DNA from: Sphingomonas hengshuiensis
Lineage (GTDB): Bacteria; Pseudomonadota; Alphaproteobacteria; Sphingomonadales; Sphingomonadaceae
Direction: 5' to 3'
Assembly: GCF_000935025.1 (NCBI RefSeq)
Contig: NZ_CP010836.1
Coordinates: 1,240,001 to 1,304,000 of the forward strand
Length of the DNA stretch: 64,000 nt
This document shows, piece after piece, positions 7,630 to 16,131 of this stretch; the first letter of the stretch is position 1; the number at the start of each line of letters is the position of its first letter. Position numbers and translations under genes: made by a program. The notes beneath the pieces are model-generated. The model worked only from the letters and a program-made list of their open reading frames with translations. It had not been told where the DNA came from and did no database searches.

Positions 7630-9579
7630 ATGAACGACGCGGTTCTTTTTGTGGAGCGCCCGGCGCGCACGGCGGGCTGGCGCATCTGGATATTGGGCGC
7701 GCTGGCCGTGCTCGGGATCGCCGTGCTCGTCGCGCTGATCGTGATCCAGCAGCGCGCCGATGTCGAGCGCGACAAGGCGATCACGCTCCAGCAGCACACG
7801 TTCGAAGTCATCATCCGCGCCAACCAGCTTTCGGCGGCGGTGGCCTCGGCGGAGGCGGCGCTGGGCCGCTATGTGGTGAGCGCGGACAAGACGCTGGGCC
7901 AGCAATATGCCGGCTATTGGCAGCGCGCCGGCGAACAGCTCGCCCGGCTCCAGCATCTCACCGCGGACAATCCTGAGCAGCAGAAGCGGCTGGCGGCCCT
8001 GCGCCGCGCCTTCGACGCCCGCGGCAAGGAGCTGAACGAGACCGCGCTCTATTCGTCGTACAAGCGCCATCGCGACGCCTGGGGCGCCTATTACCAGGTC
8101 CGCCAGGGCCCGGCGCGGCAGGATGTGGAGATGCTGCTCCAGCATGTCGTCGATTCGGAGCGGGGGCTGCTGCGCGAGCGCACCCAGGCGGCGTCGGACC
8201 TGATCGCCAGCTCCAGCCTCGCGTCGCGGGTGCTGACCGCGTTCGGCATCGTCATCGTCCTCGCCGCGGTGCTGCTCGGCTGGCTCGCGGTACAGGCCGA
8301 GGGCGAGCGCGCCGCCGCCGATGCCGAGGCGCATTCGCAGCGCGAGCGCGCCGCCGAACTGCGCCAGGCAGTCGACTCGGCGACCGCGCAGCTCCTCGCC
8401 GAGGCGCGCGAACGCGAGGCGGCGGAGGCCCAGCTCCGCCAGGTCCAGAAGATGGAGGCAGTGGGCCAGCTGACCGGCGGGATCGCGCACGATTTCAACA
8501 ACATGCTCGCGGTCGTCGTGGGCGGGCTCGAACTGGCGAAGCGCCACGTCCAGACCGGCGGCGGCGCCGCGCTGCGGCATATCGACAACGCGATGGAGGG
8601 CGCAAACCGCGCCGCCGCGCTCACCCGCCGGCTGCTCGCCTTCGCGCGCTCGGAGACGCTGATGCCCGAGGCCGTCGATCCCGACGCGCTGATCGCGGGC
8701 ATGTCCGACCTGCTCGATCGCACGCTTGGGGATACGGTCAGCGTCCATACCGAGGGGGGTAGCGCGGGCTGGCGGATCTGGGTCGACCGGCACCAGCTCG
8801 AAAACGCGCTGCTCAACCTCGCGGTCAACGCCCGCGACGCGATGGAGGGCAGGGGCGCCCTGACGATCTCGACCGGCCAGGCGACGCTGGCCGAGGGTGA
8901 GCGGAGCGAATGCGCGGCCGGGGATTATATGCGGATTACCGTGGCGGACACCGGCTGCGGGATGACGCCCGAGGTGCTCGATCGCGTGTTCGAGCCGTTT
9001 TTCACCACCAAGCCGGTGGGCAAGGGCACCGGCCTGGGTCTCAGCCAGATCTTCGGCTTCGTCCGCCAGTCGGGCGGCGAGATCGCGATTCAGACCGCGC
9101 CGGGCGCGGGGACGCGAGTCACGCTGTACCTGCCGCGCCACCACGGCGAAGCGGTGCAGCCGGGGGTAGAGGCGGCGGTGGCGCCCGCATCCCCCGCCGC
9201 GCCGTCGCACGCCATCCTGGTGGTGGAGGACGATCCCCGCGTGCTCGCGGCGACGGTCTCGGCGCTCGAGGAACTGGGGCACCGCCCGACCCCTTGCGCC
9301 GATCCGCTGCTGGCGCCGTCGCTGCTCGCCGCGATCGGCCCCGTCGACCTGATCCTGTCCGACGTGCTGATGCCGGGGCAGACCGGCCCGGAGATGATCG
9401 CCGGGCTGGGCGACCGCATCGCGGATGTCGCGGTGCTGTTCGTCACCGGCTTTGCGGGCGATGCCGATGCGGAGATGCTGGTGGGCTTCCCGGTGCTGCG
9501 CAAGCCCTACACGCTCGCCGGGCTGGCCCGCGCCATCGACGGCGCGCTCGCCCAGGCAGGGGCGCGCGCCCTCGGCTAG
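7630..9579 (+). CDS. Hybrid sensor histidine kinase with receiver domain
   Basis: A 649-residue inner-membrane kinase. One membrane segment (about residues 19-40) and a second (about 198-220) bracket a periplasmic helical domain of CHASE3-like character (about 45-195). A coiled coil (about 220-275) leads to the phospho-acceptor motif GGIAHDFNNML with His287. The ATPase domain shows N-box NLAVNARDAM, VADTGCGM, and FEPFFTTKPVGKGTGLGL. A C-terminal receiver domain (about 530-645) carries VVEDDPRV and the acceptor Asp578 in LSDVLMPG, with Lys in LRKPYTLAG. No separate response regulator gene is adjacent, so the output partner is unknown. It ends 3 nt before the convergent tetR gene. Confidence 0.93.
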   Translation: MNDAVLFVERPARTAGWRIWILGALAVLGIAVLVALIVIQQRADVERDKAITLQQHTFEVIIRANQLSAAVASAEAALGRYVVSADKTLGQQYAGYWQRAGEQLARLQHLTADNPEQQKRLAALRRAFDARGKELNETALYSSYKRHRDAWGAYYQVRQGPARQDVEMLLQHVVDSERGLLRERTQAASDLIASSSLASRVLTAFGIVIVLAAVLLGWLAVQAEGERAAADAEAHSQRERAAELRQAVDSATAQLLAEAREREAAEAQLRQVQKMEAVGQLTGGIAHDFNNMLAVVVGGLELAKRHVQTGGGAALRHIDNAMEGANRAAALTRRLLAFARSETLMPEAVDPDALIAGMSDLLDRTLGDTVSVHTEGGSAGWRIWVDRHQLENALLNLAVNARDAMEGRGALTISTGQATLAEGERSECAAGDYMRITVADTGCGMTPEVLDRVFEPFFTTKPVGKGTGLGLSQIFGFVRQSGGEIAIQTAPGAGTRVTLYLPRHHGEAVQPGVEAAVAPASPAAPSHAILVVEDDPRVLAATVSALEELGHRPTPCADPLLAPSLLAAIGPVDLILSDVLMPGQTGPEMIAGLGDRIADVAVLFVTGFAGDADAEMLVGFPVLRKPYTLAGLARAIDGALAQAGARALG

Positions 9580-9582
9580 GCG

Positions 9583-10173
9583 TCAATACGGGTCGAGGAC
9601 CACCGACGCCCGCAATTGCGCCGTCGCCATCTCGCGCGCCTTGTCGCGCGGCAGCCCCAGCGCCCGCGCCATCGGCGCACCGAGCAGCGCGTCGCCCAGC
9701 GCCATCAGCACCAGCTGGAGCGTCTGTTCGTGCAGCGGCACGGTCTGGTCGTCATGCCCCTCCGCAATCTCGTCGAGCAGCCGGTGGATCGCCTCCAGGA
9801 TCGGGTCGAGCGCGTCCTGGTTGCCTGTCAGGATCATCCAGCTCGCCAGCGCCCCCGCACCCTCGGTATCGAACGCGTCGAAGGTCAGGTCGACGACTTC
9901 GCGCGGATCATGGTCCTGCGACCGCGAGCGGATCACCGCTGCGCTGATCTTGGCGCTCACCCGCCCGGCGATGCTCGCCGCCAGTGCCTTTTGCAGCCCC
10001 GCCGCCGATCCGAAATGGTGGAGCAGATTGGCATGCGTCCGCCCGATCGCCGCCGCGACCGCCTTCAACGTCACCGCCTGCGGCCCCGATTCGAGCAACA
10101 GCGTGCGGGCAGCGTCCAGCGCGGCATCGCGGGATTGTTCGGGGGACAGGCGTTTGCGTGGGGGTGTCGACAT
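9583..10173 (-). CDS. TetR/AcrR-family transcriptional regulator
   Basis: 196 residues. The N-terminal helix-turn-helix (about residues 12-58) reads SRDAALDAARTLLLESG followed by TLKAVAAAIGRTHANLLHHF, the usual TetR_N pattern; the remainder is the helical ligand-binding and dimerisation domain. It lies 105 nt downstream of, and on the same strand as, the acetyltransferase gene at 10279-10836. Ligand and target are unknown. The start ATG at 10173 gives the usual short basic N-terminus. Confidence 0.88.
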   Translation of the reverse strand: MSTPPRKRLSPEQSRDAALDAARTLLLESGPQAVTLKAVAAAIGRTHANLLHHFGSAAGLQKALAASIAGRVSAKISAAVIRSRSQDHDPREVVDLTFDAFDTEGAGALASWMILTGNQDALDPILEAIHRLLDEIAEGHDDQTVPLHEQTLQLVLMALGDALLGAPMARALGLPRDKAREMATAQLRASVVLDPY

Positions 10174-10278
10174 CGATGGAAGCGCGCTCTTTATCCGTGA
10201 GCGCCCCGCTTAGGGGATATCGCCGCCCCAACGCAAAGACTCCCGCCGATTTGGGGGCGGCGGCGTGGGGCGTTCGCC

Positions 10279-10836
10279 TCACGCCGCCATGCGATTGTCC
10301 GGATCATCGCTGCGGCAGCCATCGTCGGACAGAGTGCGCTCGAACAGCGCCGTCGCCACCTCGCAACCGCGGCCGCGCGAATACATCGTGCCGACCCGGC
10401 CCGTTGCACGGAATCCCAGCTTTCGTAACACCGCCCCGGATGCCGGATTGTCGATGAAATGCCCGGCGGTCACGCGGCGGATTCCCAGCGCGCGGGCCGC
10501 CTCCAGCACGGCGCGTCCGGCTTCGGTCGCATAGCCTCGGCCCCACGCGGCGGGCGTGAGCCAATAGCCCAGCTCATGCGGCTCGTCCCTGTGGGCGCCG
10601 ATCGACATCACCCCGATCAGGCCGAGCTGTCCCGCCTGATGCTCGAACATCAGGAACTTCAATTCGGTCGGGTCGCCGAACTGCGCCAGGAACGCCTCGG
10701 CAGCCTCGATCGGATAGGGCCAGGGCGCGAGGGCGAGGTTGCGCACAACCGCCTCATGCCCGATCGCCCGGGCCAGTTCGGGGGCGTCCTCGGGCCAGCC
10801 GGGCCGCAATGTCAGTCTAGGCGTACGCGCGAACAT
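10279..10836 (-). CDS. GNAT-family N-acetyltransferase (RimJ/RimL-like)
   Basis: 185 residues. FARTPRLTLRPGWPEDAPEL at the N-terminus and HELGYWLTPAAWGRGYATEA (acetyl-CoA binding beta4/alpha3), then NPASGAVLRKLGFRATG, place it in the RimJ/RimL-like branch that acetylates N-terminal amines or small molecules. The start at 10836 is chosen because GAGGAG lies 7 nt upstream; ATGs at 10842 and 10878 are in frame but worse placed. The substrate cannot be told from sequence. Confidence 0.86.
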   Translation of the reverse strand: MFARTPRLTLRPGWPEDAPELARAIGHEAVVRNLALAPWPYPIEAAEAFLAQFGDPTELKFLMFEHQAGQLGLIGVMSIGAHRDEPHELGYWLTPAAWGRGYATEAGRAVLEAARALGIRRVTAGHFIDNPASGAVLRKLGFRATGRVGTMYSRGRGCEVATALFERTLSDDGCRSDDPDNRMAA

Positions 10837-10916
10837 GACCATTCTCCTCGGTCCTGCGGTGCCCCCAAGCCATGTCACTGTGACGTGGTTGTTGCGCCGC
10901 GATTGCGGGGGAGAAA

Positions 10917-10992
10917 TGAAAAAGGGAGCCGGGGCGACCCGTCTCCCTTTTGGTCTGTCGATACAGACCGGGTCGCCCTGGTGGGCAACCCG
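10917..10992 (-). terminator. Hairpin terminator after rpmA
   Basis: Reading on the minus strand after the rpmA stop, AAAGGGAG (10943-10950 complement) pairs with CTCCCTTT (10921-10928 complement), followed by a T-rich stretch. Upstream, GGTCTGT/ACAGACC (10952-10969) forms another small hairpin and GGGCGACCC pairs with GGGTCGCCC across it. It ends the rplU-rpmA transcript. Confidence 0.75.
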
Positions 10993-11007
10993 GCTGGTTA
11001 CCCGCTG

Positions 11008-11277
11008 TTACTCTGCGGCTTCCGCCACTGCGTCTACCGAACAGAATTTACGGCCAAGACGGCCTTCCTTGAACGACACGCGGCCGTCGGTAAGCGCGAA
11101 GAGGGTATGGTCCTTGCCCATGCCGACGTTCACGCCCGGATAAATCTTGGTGCCGCGCTGGCGCACGATGATGTTGCCCGCGATCACGGCTTCGCTGCCG
11201 AACTTCTTGACGCCGAGACGACGACCAGCCGAATCGCGACCGTTGCGCGAAGAGCCGCCTGCTTTCTTATGTGCCAT
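11008..11277 (-). CDS. rpmA: 50S ribosomal protein L27
   Basis: 89 residues, the normal length. The N-terminal [18 protein letters not shown] reaches the peptidyl transferase centre in the ribosome; [10 protein letters not shown] and [13 protein letters not shown] are the signature stretches. The protein begins directly at Ala after Met, with no Firmicutes-type cleaved extension. It lies 24 nt downstream of rplU in the usual L21-L27 operon and is followed by a strong hairpin terminator. Confidence 0.98.
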   Translation of the reverse strand: MAHKKAGGSSRNGRDSAGRRLGVKKFGSEAVIAGNIIVRQRGTKIYPGVNVGMGKDHTLFALTDGRVSFKEGRLGRKFCSVDAVAEAAE

Positions 11278-11301
11278 GGTCTATACTCCTCTTATGCTCG
11301 C

Positions 11302-11664
11302 TTACGCTTCCGCGGCCGGGGCTTCTGCCTCGGCGGGAGCTGCGGTCTTGGCGTTCTCTGCCTTGTGATCCCCGATCGCAGTGATGCGCAGGATCGTGTG
11401 GTTCTGGCGATGGCCGTTCTTGCGGCGATAATTGTGGCGGCGGCGCTTCTTGAAGACGATGACCTTCTCGCCCTTCGCCTGCGCGATGATCTCTGCCGAG
11501 ACGGTCAGCCCGTCGGTCGGCGTCAGCTCGCTACCTTCGCCGGCGAGCAGAACGTCGCCCAGCGTGACCGACGATCCGGCCTCGCCGTCGAGCTTCTCGA
11601 CGACGATCTTGTCTCCTGCGGCAACGCGATACTGCTTGCCGCCCGTGCGCACGATAGCGAACAT
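11302..11664 (-). CDS. rplU: 50S ribosomal protein L21
   Basis: 120 residues; the core (about 1-102) is standard L21: [20 protein letters not shown] at the N-terminus and [20 protein letters not shown] binding 23S rRNA. The last about 18 residues are an Ala/Glu-rich tail ([15 protein letters not shown]), a low-complexity extension common in alphaproteobacteria. First gene of the rplU-rpmA operon. Confidence 0.98.
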   Translation of the reverse strand: MFAIVRTGGKQYRVAAGDKIVVEKLDGEAGSSVTLGDVLLAGEGSELTPTDGLTVSAEIIAQAKGEKVIVFKKRRRHNYRRKNGHRQNHTILRITAIGDHKAENAKTAAPAEAEAPAAEA

Positions 11665-11689
11665 GGCTCTGTCTCAACCCAAAAAGCTT

Positions 11690-11760
11690 GTGCCCGCACA
11701 GACATTGTCCGTGCAGGAAGGAAGGGCGCAGCTAGGATAAGGAGGCCGCGCTGTCAAGCG
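11690..11760 (-). promoter_or_regulatory. rplU leader hairpin and candidate promoter
   Basis: On the minus strand a perfect -35 element TTGACA (complement of 11752-11757) is followed after 17 nt by a weak -10 TAGCTG. The leader then contains GCACGGACA pairing with TGTCTGTGC (11696-11714), a compact hairpin about 30 nt before the rplU start that could mediate ribosomal-protein feedback. The -10 is poor, so the promoter call is tentative. Confidence 0.4.
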
Positions 11761-12062
11761 TCGGCGTGCCGTTTTGCCGGCCAGGCGAAACCGTTGCACG
11801 AATGCAATGGTCGCCGGAAAATCCCATGCGCGGTTCGGTCCCTAGGGTCAGTGGGTGAAGAAAATGTTGCAACGCAGAAAGAATCGTGACCTCTTTGTGT
11901 CTCCGCAGTTACCAGCCGAGGTCAAAGACCCGGCGTCCCAGGAATATCCATGCCACGTCGGCCTTTAGGTCGCGTCTGGCTTAGCAAGTGCTTCCCCATT
12001 CGCGTGGGGGGCGCAATGGAGCGTTGTATTTGTTCTACGGGCAGACGCCACGAGTTCCGCCT
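11761..12062. other. Gene-free region between rplU promoter and GNAT gene
   Basis: About 300 nt without a supportable gene. One short inverted repeat, TTGCA-N4-TGCAA, lies at 11794-11807. Nothing else recognisable was seen. Confidence 0.4.
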
Positions 12063-12677
12063 ATGACGAAGCCGCTAGCCGCTGGCGTGATGCTGCACTT
12101 GCGAACGGCGCAAGCCGGCGATGTCCCGGCGCTCGAAGCGCTGATCGAGCGGTCGGCGCGCGGGTTGAGCCGCGGCCATTATGACGGGGCGCAGGTCGAT
12201 GCCGCGATTGCGCACATCTTCGGCGTCGACTCAGAGCTGATCGCCGACGGCACCTATTATCTTGTCGAAGGCGAGGGGGGCGAGCCGGTCGCCTGTGGCG
12301 GCTGGAGCGCGCGGGGTACGTTGTTCGGTGGCGATCGCTTTGCCGTGCGCGACGATCGCCCGATCGATCCGGCGCGCGATCCCGCCCGGATTCGCGCGTT
12401 CTTCGTCGATCCGGCGTTCGCCCGCCAGGGGCTCGCCGCGAGGCTGCTCGACCGGTGCGAGGAGGCTGCCGCCGCAGCCGGGTTTTCGCGGCTCGAGCTG
12501 ATGGCGACGCTGCCCGGTCTGGCTTTCTATCGCCGCGCCGGATTCGAGACGCACGAAGAGTTTCATTGCCGCGCGGGGGCGGAGACGATCCCGTTCGTGC
12601 GGATGAGCAAGGCCCTCCGATCGGCCCCCGGCCGAGAGGGCGCCACTAAAATGGGGGATTCAGAAGGGGAGACCTGA
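12063..12677 (+). CDS. GNAT-family N-acetyltransferase
   Basis: 204 residues. LRTAQAGDVPALEALIERSARGLSRG at the N-terminus and the acetyl-CoA motif RAFFVDPAFARQGLAARLLD (about residues 112-131), then FSRLELMATLPGLAFYRRAGF, define a typical GNAT. A start at 12063 gives a short leader; ATG at 12090 (MLHLRTAQ) is a possible alternative, and neither has a good ribosome site. It ends 29 nt before the TonB receptor gene, but whether the two are functionally linked is unclear. Confidence 0.85.
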   Translation: MTKPLAAGVMLHLRTAQAGDVPALEALIERSARGLSRGHYDGAQVDAAIAHIFGVDSELIADGTYYLVEGEGGEPVACGGWSARGTLFGGDRFAVRDDRPIDPARDPARIRAFFVDPAFARQGLAARLLDRCEEAAAAAGFSRLELMATLPGLAFYRRAGFETHEEFHCRAGAETIPFVRMSKALRSAPGREGATKMGDSEGET

Positions 12678-12706
12678 GAGCGCCTCACTATCCGGGGGAA
12701 TCTCAC

Positions 12707-15244
12707 ATGTTACGCACCACCACCGTCTCTGCCTTTGCGCTCGCCGTTGCGTGCCTTTCCGCGAACAGCGCTTATGCCCAGACCGACCCGTCGGCGGATA
12801 CCGACCAGTCTGATATTATCGTAACGGGTACCCGCGTAACTGGAATCACCGTCGCCGAGAGTGCGACGCCGATCAAAGTGTTGAGTTCCGAACAGCTTTC
12901 AAGTGTTGGCCAACCCAATCTCAATCAGGTGCTGACGCAGCTGGTGCCGTCGTTCACTGCCCAGGCGTTCGGTGGCGACACCGCCAACCTGACGCTGTCG
13001 GCGCGCCTGCGCGGGCTGAGCCCCAACCACACGCTGGTGCTGGTCAACGGCAAGCGGCGGCATGGCACGTCGAACCTTGCCGTCCTCGGCGGACCCTTTC
13101 AGGGCGCGGCGACCGCCGATCTCGACCTGATCACGCCGCAGTCGATCGACCATATCGAAGTGCTCGAGGACGGTGCCGCCGCGCAATATGGCTCCGATGC
13201 GATCGCGGGTGTCATCAACATCATCCTGAAGAAGACCTCCGAAGGCGGCGAGGCGATGTTTACCGCCGGCGAGAATTACGAGACCGGCGGCGAAACCTAT
13301 GCCGGGTCGCTCCATCTGGGCACCAAGATCGGCGAGGACGGCTTCATCAACGCGACGGTGTTCCACCGTTTCCATGATTTCACGCAGGTGGGCGGGCTCG
13401 ATCGGCGTGTGACCGATGCCAATGGTGTGCTGCTAAGCAGCCTGTCGGCGGCGCAAAAGGCGCTCTATGCCAACATTCCCGGTTTTCCGTACGTCAACAA
13501 GATCAACGGCGACGCGAAGTCGCACCTCACCAATGTCCAGGCCAATGCCGGCTATGATTTCGGCGATGTCGAGCTCTATGCGAACGCGACCTATTCGAAG
13601 CGAATCGCCAGCGCCTATGAGAATCTGCGCGTGCCCGATCGCGTCATCGCGTCCTCGGTACTCGGCGTTGGCGGAACGCTGGGCGCGGCCGGTTCGATCG
13701 TGTTCGATCCCGACGGCGACAGTCCGTCCAACGGCTTCTCCCCGCGCGAAGGCATTCGCGAGGACGACTGGTCGCTCTCCTATGGCTTCCGCGGCGAAGC
13801 CGGCGGCTTCACCTATGATCTAAGCACCACCTATGGCCAGGACAAGAACCTGGTCTACACGCTCGACAGCGCCAATCGCTCGCTGTTCATCGACACCCAC
13901 TTCACGCCGACCACGTTCTACAACGGCTCGTTCAAGGCGACCGAGCTGACCGGCAACGCCGATTTCACCTATGCGCTGGAAGCCGGTTTCGCGGAGCCGG
14001 TGACGATCGCGTTCGGCGCCGAATATCGCAAGAACACCTATGCGATCGGCTCGGGCGACTCGGCATCGATCTACAAGGAAGGCGGCCAGTCCTATCCGGG
14101 GTTCCGCCCATCGGATGCCGGGTGGCACAGCCGCGAGAACGAGGCGGGCTATCTCGACATCGCGGCCAGCCCGATCGTCGGGCTGAAGCTGGATGGCGCG
14201 GTGCGCTACGAGCATTATTCGGATTTCGGCAGCCAGTGGATCTTCAAGGGCACGGGTCGCTATGATTTCACCGATACGTTCGCGCTGCGCGGCACGGTGT
14301 CCACGGGGTTCCGGGCGCCGACGCTGGCGGAGAGCTATTATTCGGCGACCAACGTCTCGCCGACCTCGGCCTTTGTCCAGTTGCCGGCCAATTCGGCGGC
14401 GGCGAAGCTGATCGGCTTCCAGAACCTCGAGCCGGAGAAATCAACCAACTTCTCGGCCGGGTTCGTGGCGCGCCCGGTGGATCGCCTGACGATCACGGCG
14501 GACGCCTATCAGGTGAAGATCAAGAACCGAATCCTGGGGACGGGGTCGATCTTCGGCAGCGGGGGCGCGACCAATTTCGCGGTGGTCACCCAGGCGATCG
14601 TCGCCAACGGCAATGTCCTCGATCCGACGGTGTCGCAGACCGGCATCAACATCTTCACGAACGGCGCCGACACCCGCACCCGTGGCCTTGAGGTAACGGC
14701 CAGCTACCCCACCGATCTCGGCGCCTATGGCCGGATCGCCTGGACGCTGTCGGGCAATTACAACGAAACGAAGGTCACCAAGGTCAAGGCGGCGCCGACC
14801 AAGCTGACTCCCACTGGATCGACGACGCCGATCGCGCTGTTCGACCTGGCGACGATCAGCAACCTCGAAAGCGCATCGCCCAAGTTCAAGGTGATCGGGA
14901 GCGCAAACTGGTCGCTGGACAGCGTTTCGGCAACGCTGCGCGGCACGTTGTTCGGCAAGTCGTCCAACTATACGAGCCCGAACGGCGGCACCTACTACAA
15001 GCAGGAAATCCCGACTGCGTTCCTCGTGGACATGGAGTTGGGTTACGACCTGACCAGCTTCATCAAGCTGTCGGTGGGCGCGAACAACGTCTTCAACAAG
15101 CGGCCACCCACCGTCGCCCTGGTCCCGGGTACGACCAACAACACGCTCGTCAACGGCGGCAACGTCATCGACGCGCCGCTGACGTTCAGCCCTTATGGGA
15201 TCAATGGCGGCTATTATTACGGTCGCGTCACCATGAAGTTCTGA
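12707..15244 (+). CDS. TonB-dependent outer-membrane receptor
   Basis: 845 residues. A Sec signal peptide (residues 1-24, ending ANSAYAQ) is followed by a TonB box-like DIIVTGTRV, a plug domain (about 50-170: LRGLSPNHTLVLVNGKRRHG, AAQYGSDAIAGVINIIL) and a 22-strand-type beta barrel ending in Phe (RVTMKF), the usual outer-membrane insertion signal. A GGGGGA site lies 7 nt before the start. It is powered by the TonB-ExbB-ExbD system, plausibly the one at 27.8-30.4 kb. Substrate unknown; it lacks linked siderophore or catabolic genes and is only distantly like the two receptors in the right-hand island. Confidence 0.92.
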   Translation: MLRTTTVSAFALAVACLSANSAYAQTDPSADTDQSDIIVTGTRVTGITVAESATPIKVLSSEQLSSVGQPNLNQVLTQLVPSFTAQAFGGDTANLTLSARLRGLSPNHTLVLVNGKRRHGTSNLAVLGGPFQGAATADLDLITPQSIDHIEVLEDGAAAQYGSDAIAGVINIILKKTSEGGEAMFTAGENYETGGETYAGSLHLGTKIGEDGFINATVFHRFHDFTQVGGLDRRVTDANGVLLSSLSAAQKALYANIPGFPYVNKINGDAKSHLTNVQANAGYDFGDVELYANATYSKRIASAYENLRVPDRVIASSVLGVGGTLGAAGSIVFDPDGDSPSNGFSPREGIREDDWSLSYGFRGEAGGFTYDLSTTYGQDKNLVYTLDSANRSLFIDTHFTPTTFYNGSFKATELTGNADFTYALEAGFAEPVTIAFGAEYRKNTYAIGSGDSASIYKEGGQSYPGFRPSDAGWHSRENEAGYLDIAASPIVGLKLDGAVRYEHYSDFGSQWIFKGTGRYDFTDTFALRGTVSTGFRAPTLAESYYSATNVSPTSAFVQLPANSAAAKLIGFQNLEPEKSTNFSAGFVARPVDRLTITADAYQVKIKNRILGTGSIFGSGGATNFAVVTQAIVANGNVLDPTVSQTGINIFTNGADTRTRGLEVTASYPTDLGAYGRIAWTLSGNYNETKVTKVKAAPTKLTPTGSTTPIALFDLATISNLESASPKFKVIGSANWSLDSVSATLRGTLFGKSSNYTSPNGGTYYKQEIPTAFLVDMELGYDLTSFIKLSVGANNVFNKRPPTVALVPGTTNNTLVNGGNVIDAPLTFSPYGINGGYYYGRVTMKF

Positions 15245-15254
15245 TCGCGAAACA

Positions 15255-15284
15255 CCGGTCGCCTCCTATTCGGGGGGCGACCGG
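15255..15284 (+). terminator. Hairpin downstream of TonB receptor
   Basis: CCGGTCGCC (15255-15263) pairs perfectly with GGCGACCGG (15276-15284), 11 nt after the receptor stop codon and before the convergent hspQ gene. There is no clear T-tract, so it may be a mRNA 3' stabiliser rather than an intrinsic terminator. Confidence 0.5.
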
Positions 15285-15317
15285 ATACGCCGTCTTCGGC
15301 GGTCACCCACCCGTCGC

Positions 15318-15698
15318 TTAGTGGCGGTGTTCGCGCTTCAACTGGTAGCGTCCGTCGGCGAACTGTTCGAACAGCCCGCCGATCGCCGGATGGTCTACCG
15401 GCTCGTCGGTCTCGTCCACCACCAGATTCTGCTGGCTGACATAGGCGATATAGCTCGACTCGGAGTTCTCAGCGAGGATGTGGTAGAAGGGCTGGTCCTT
15501 GCGCGGGCGGACGTCCTCGGGGATCGCCTCATACCATTCGGCGCTGTTCGCGAAGACCGGATCGACGTCGAAGATCACCCCGCGAAACTCGAAAAGCCGG
15601 TGGCACACAATGTCTCCGATGGCGAATCGGGCATGCGAGACGGGCGGCATGGGAACCGTCGCGTCGAAGGGCAGGGGAGCGGAGGTTACGCGAGGCAT
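15318..15698 (-). CDS. hspQ: HspQ/YccV-like heat shock protein
   Basis: 126 residues. The core ARFAIGDIVCHRLFEFRGVIFDVDPVF and PFYHILAENSESSYIAYVSQQNL is the YccV-like domain known from HspQ, a Lon protease specificity factor also described as a hemimethylated-DNA-binding protein. The first about 18 residues are variable and a later start (MPPVSHARF) is possible. It is convergent with the TonB receptor and divergent from the tRNA-Ser gene. Confidence 0.88.
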   Translation of the reverse strand: MPRVTSAPLPFDATVPMPPVSHARFAIGDIVCHRLFEFRGVIFDVDPVFANSAEWYEAIPEDVRPRKDQPFYHILAENSESSYIAYVSQQNLVVDETDEPVDHPAIGGLFEQFADGRYQLKREHRH

Positions 15699-15830
15699 CC
15701 AACTAATTTAGTGTCTGTGGCGTTGCGCACAAGGAGGCGGGTTGCAGCGCGTGAATCATTGCGCTAGAGGCGCGCCCTCATCGACTGGCAAGCAGCGTTT
15801 CGCAAGGAACATTGCCTGCCGCGCCAATGC

Positions 15831-15920
15831 GGAGAGGTGCCGGAGTGGTCGATCGGGGCAGTCTCGAAAACTGTTGAGCTCGTAAGGGTTCCGAGGGTTC
15901 GAATCCCTCCCTCTCCGCCA
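15831..15920 (+). tRNA. tRNA-Ser (anticodon CGA)
   Basis: A 90-nt class II tRNA with encoded CCA. Acceptor GGAGAGG (15831-15837) pairs with CCTCTCC (15910-15916). The anticodon stem CAGT/ACTG holds the loop CTCGAAA, giving anticodon CGA (codon UCG). A long variable arm follows, then the T-arm GAGGGTTCGAATCCCTC. No integrase or direct repeat of its 3' end was seen nearby, so it does not look occupied as an attachment site. Confidence 0.97.
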
Positions 15921-16084
15921 CTGGTTCCCCGATTATGGCGTGGCTTCTGGCGCTCTTTCCAAGGCATAGTGCGCCGGCGCCGGCGCTGACCCAGACGGGC
16001 CGCTGATCCAGCGCTCTGCAACGTGTGCGTTGTCATGCGCCGTCTCGCTTTCGCCATCTCCGTCCTCGTCGAAGCAAGCGCGGT

Positions 16085-16123
16085 TCTCCGGCCTGGCACG
16101 GTGGGAACCCGCCGGGCCGGAGA
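16085..16123. terminator. Long hairpin between tRNA-Ser and the AttH-like gene
   Basis: TCTCCGGCC (16085-16093) pairs perfectly with GGCCGGAGA (16115-16123); the inner part CGGTGGG/CCCGCCG also pairs. It is followed on the + strand by a short T run and lies 9 nt beyond the end of the minus-strand gene at 16132, so it may act for either direction. The remainder of 15921-16131 shows no gene. Confidence 0.45.
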
Positions 16124-16131
16124 TTTTGGCA

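Noticed and set aside
10459..11889. 476-codon plus-strand frame over the GNAT, rpmA and rplU genes
   Set aside because: Antisense to two ribosomal protein genes; no recognisable domain.
15921..16131. Integration site of a mobile element at tRNA-Ser
   Set aside because: No repeat of the tRNA 3' end and no integrase were seen downstream.
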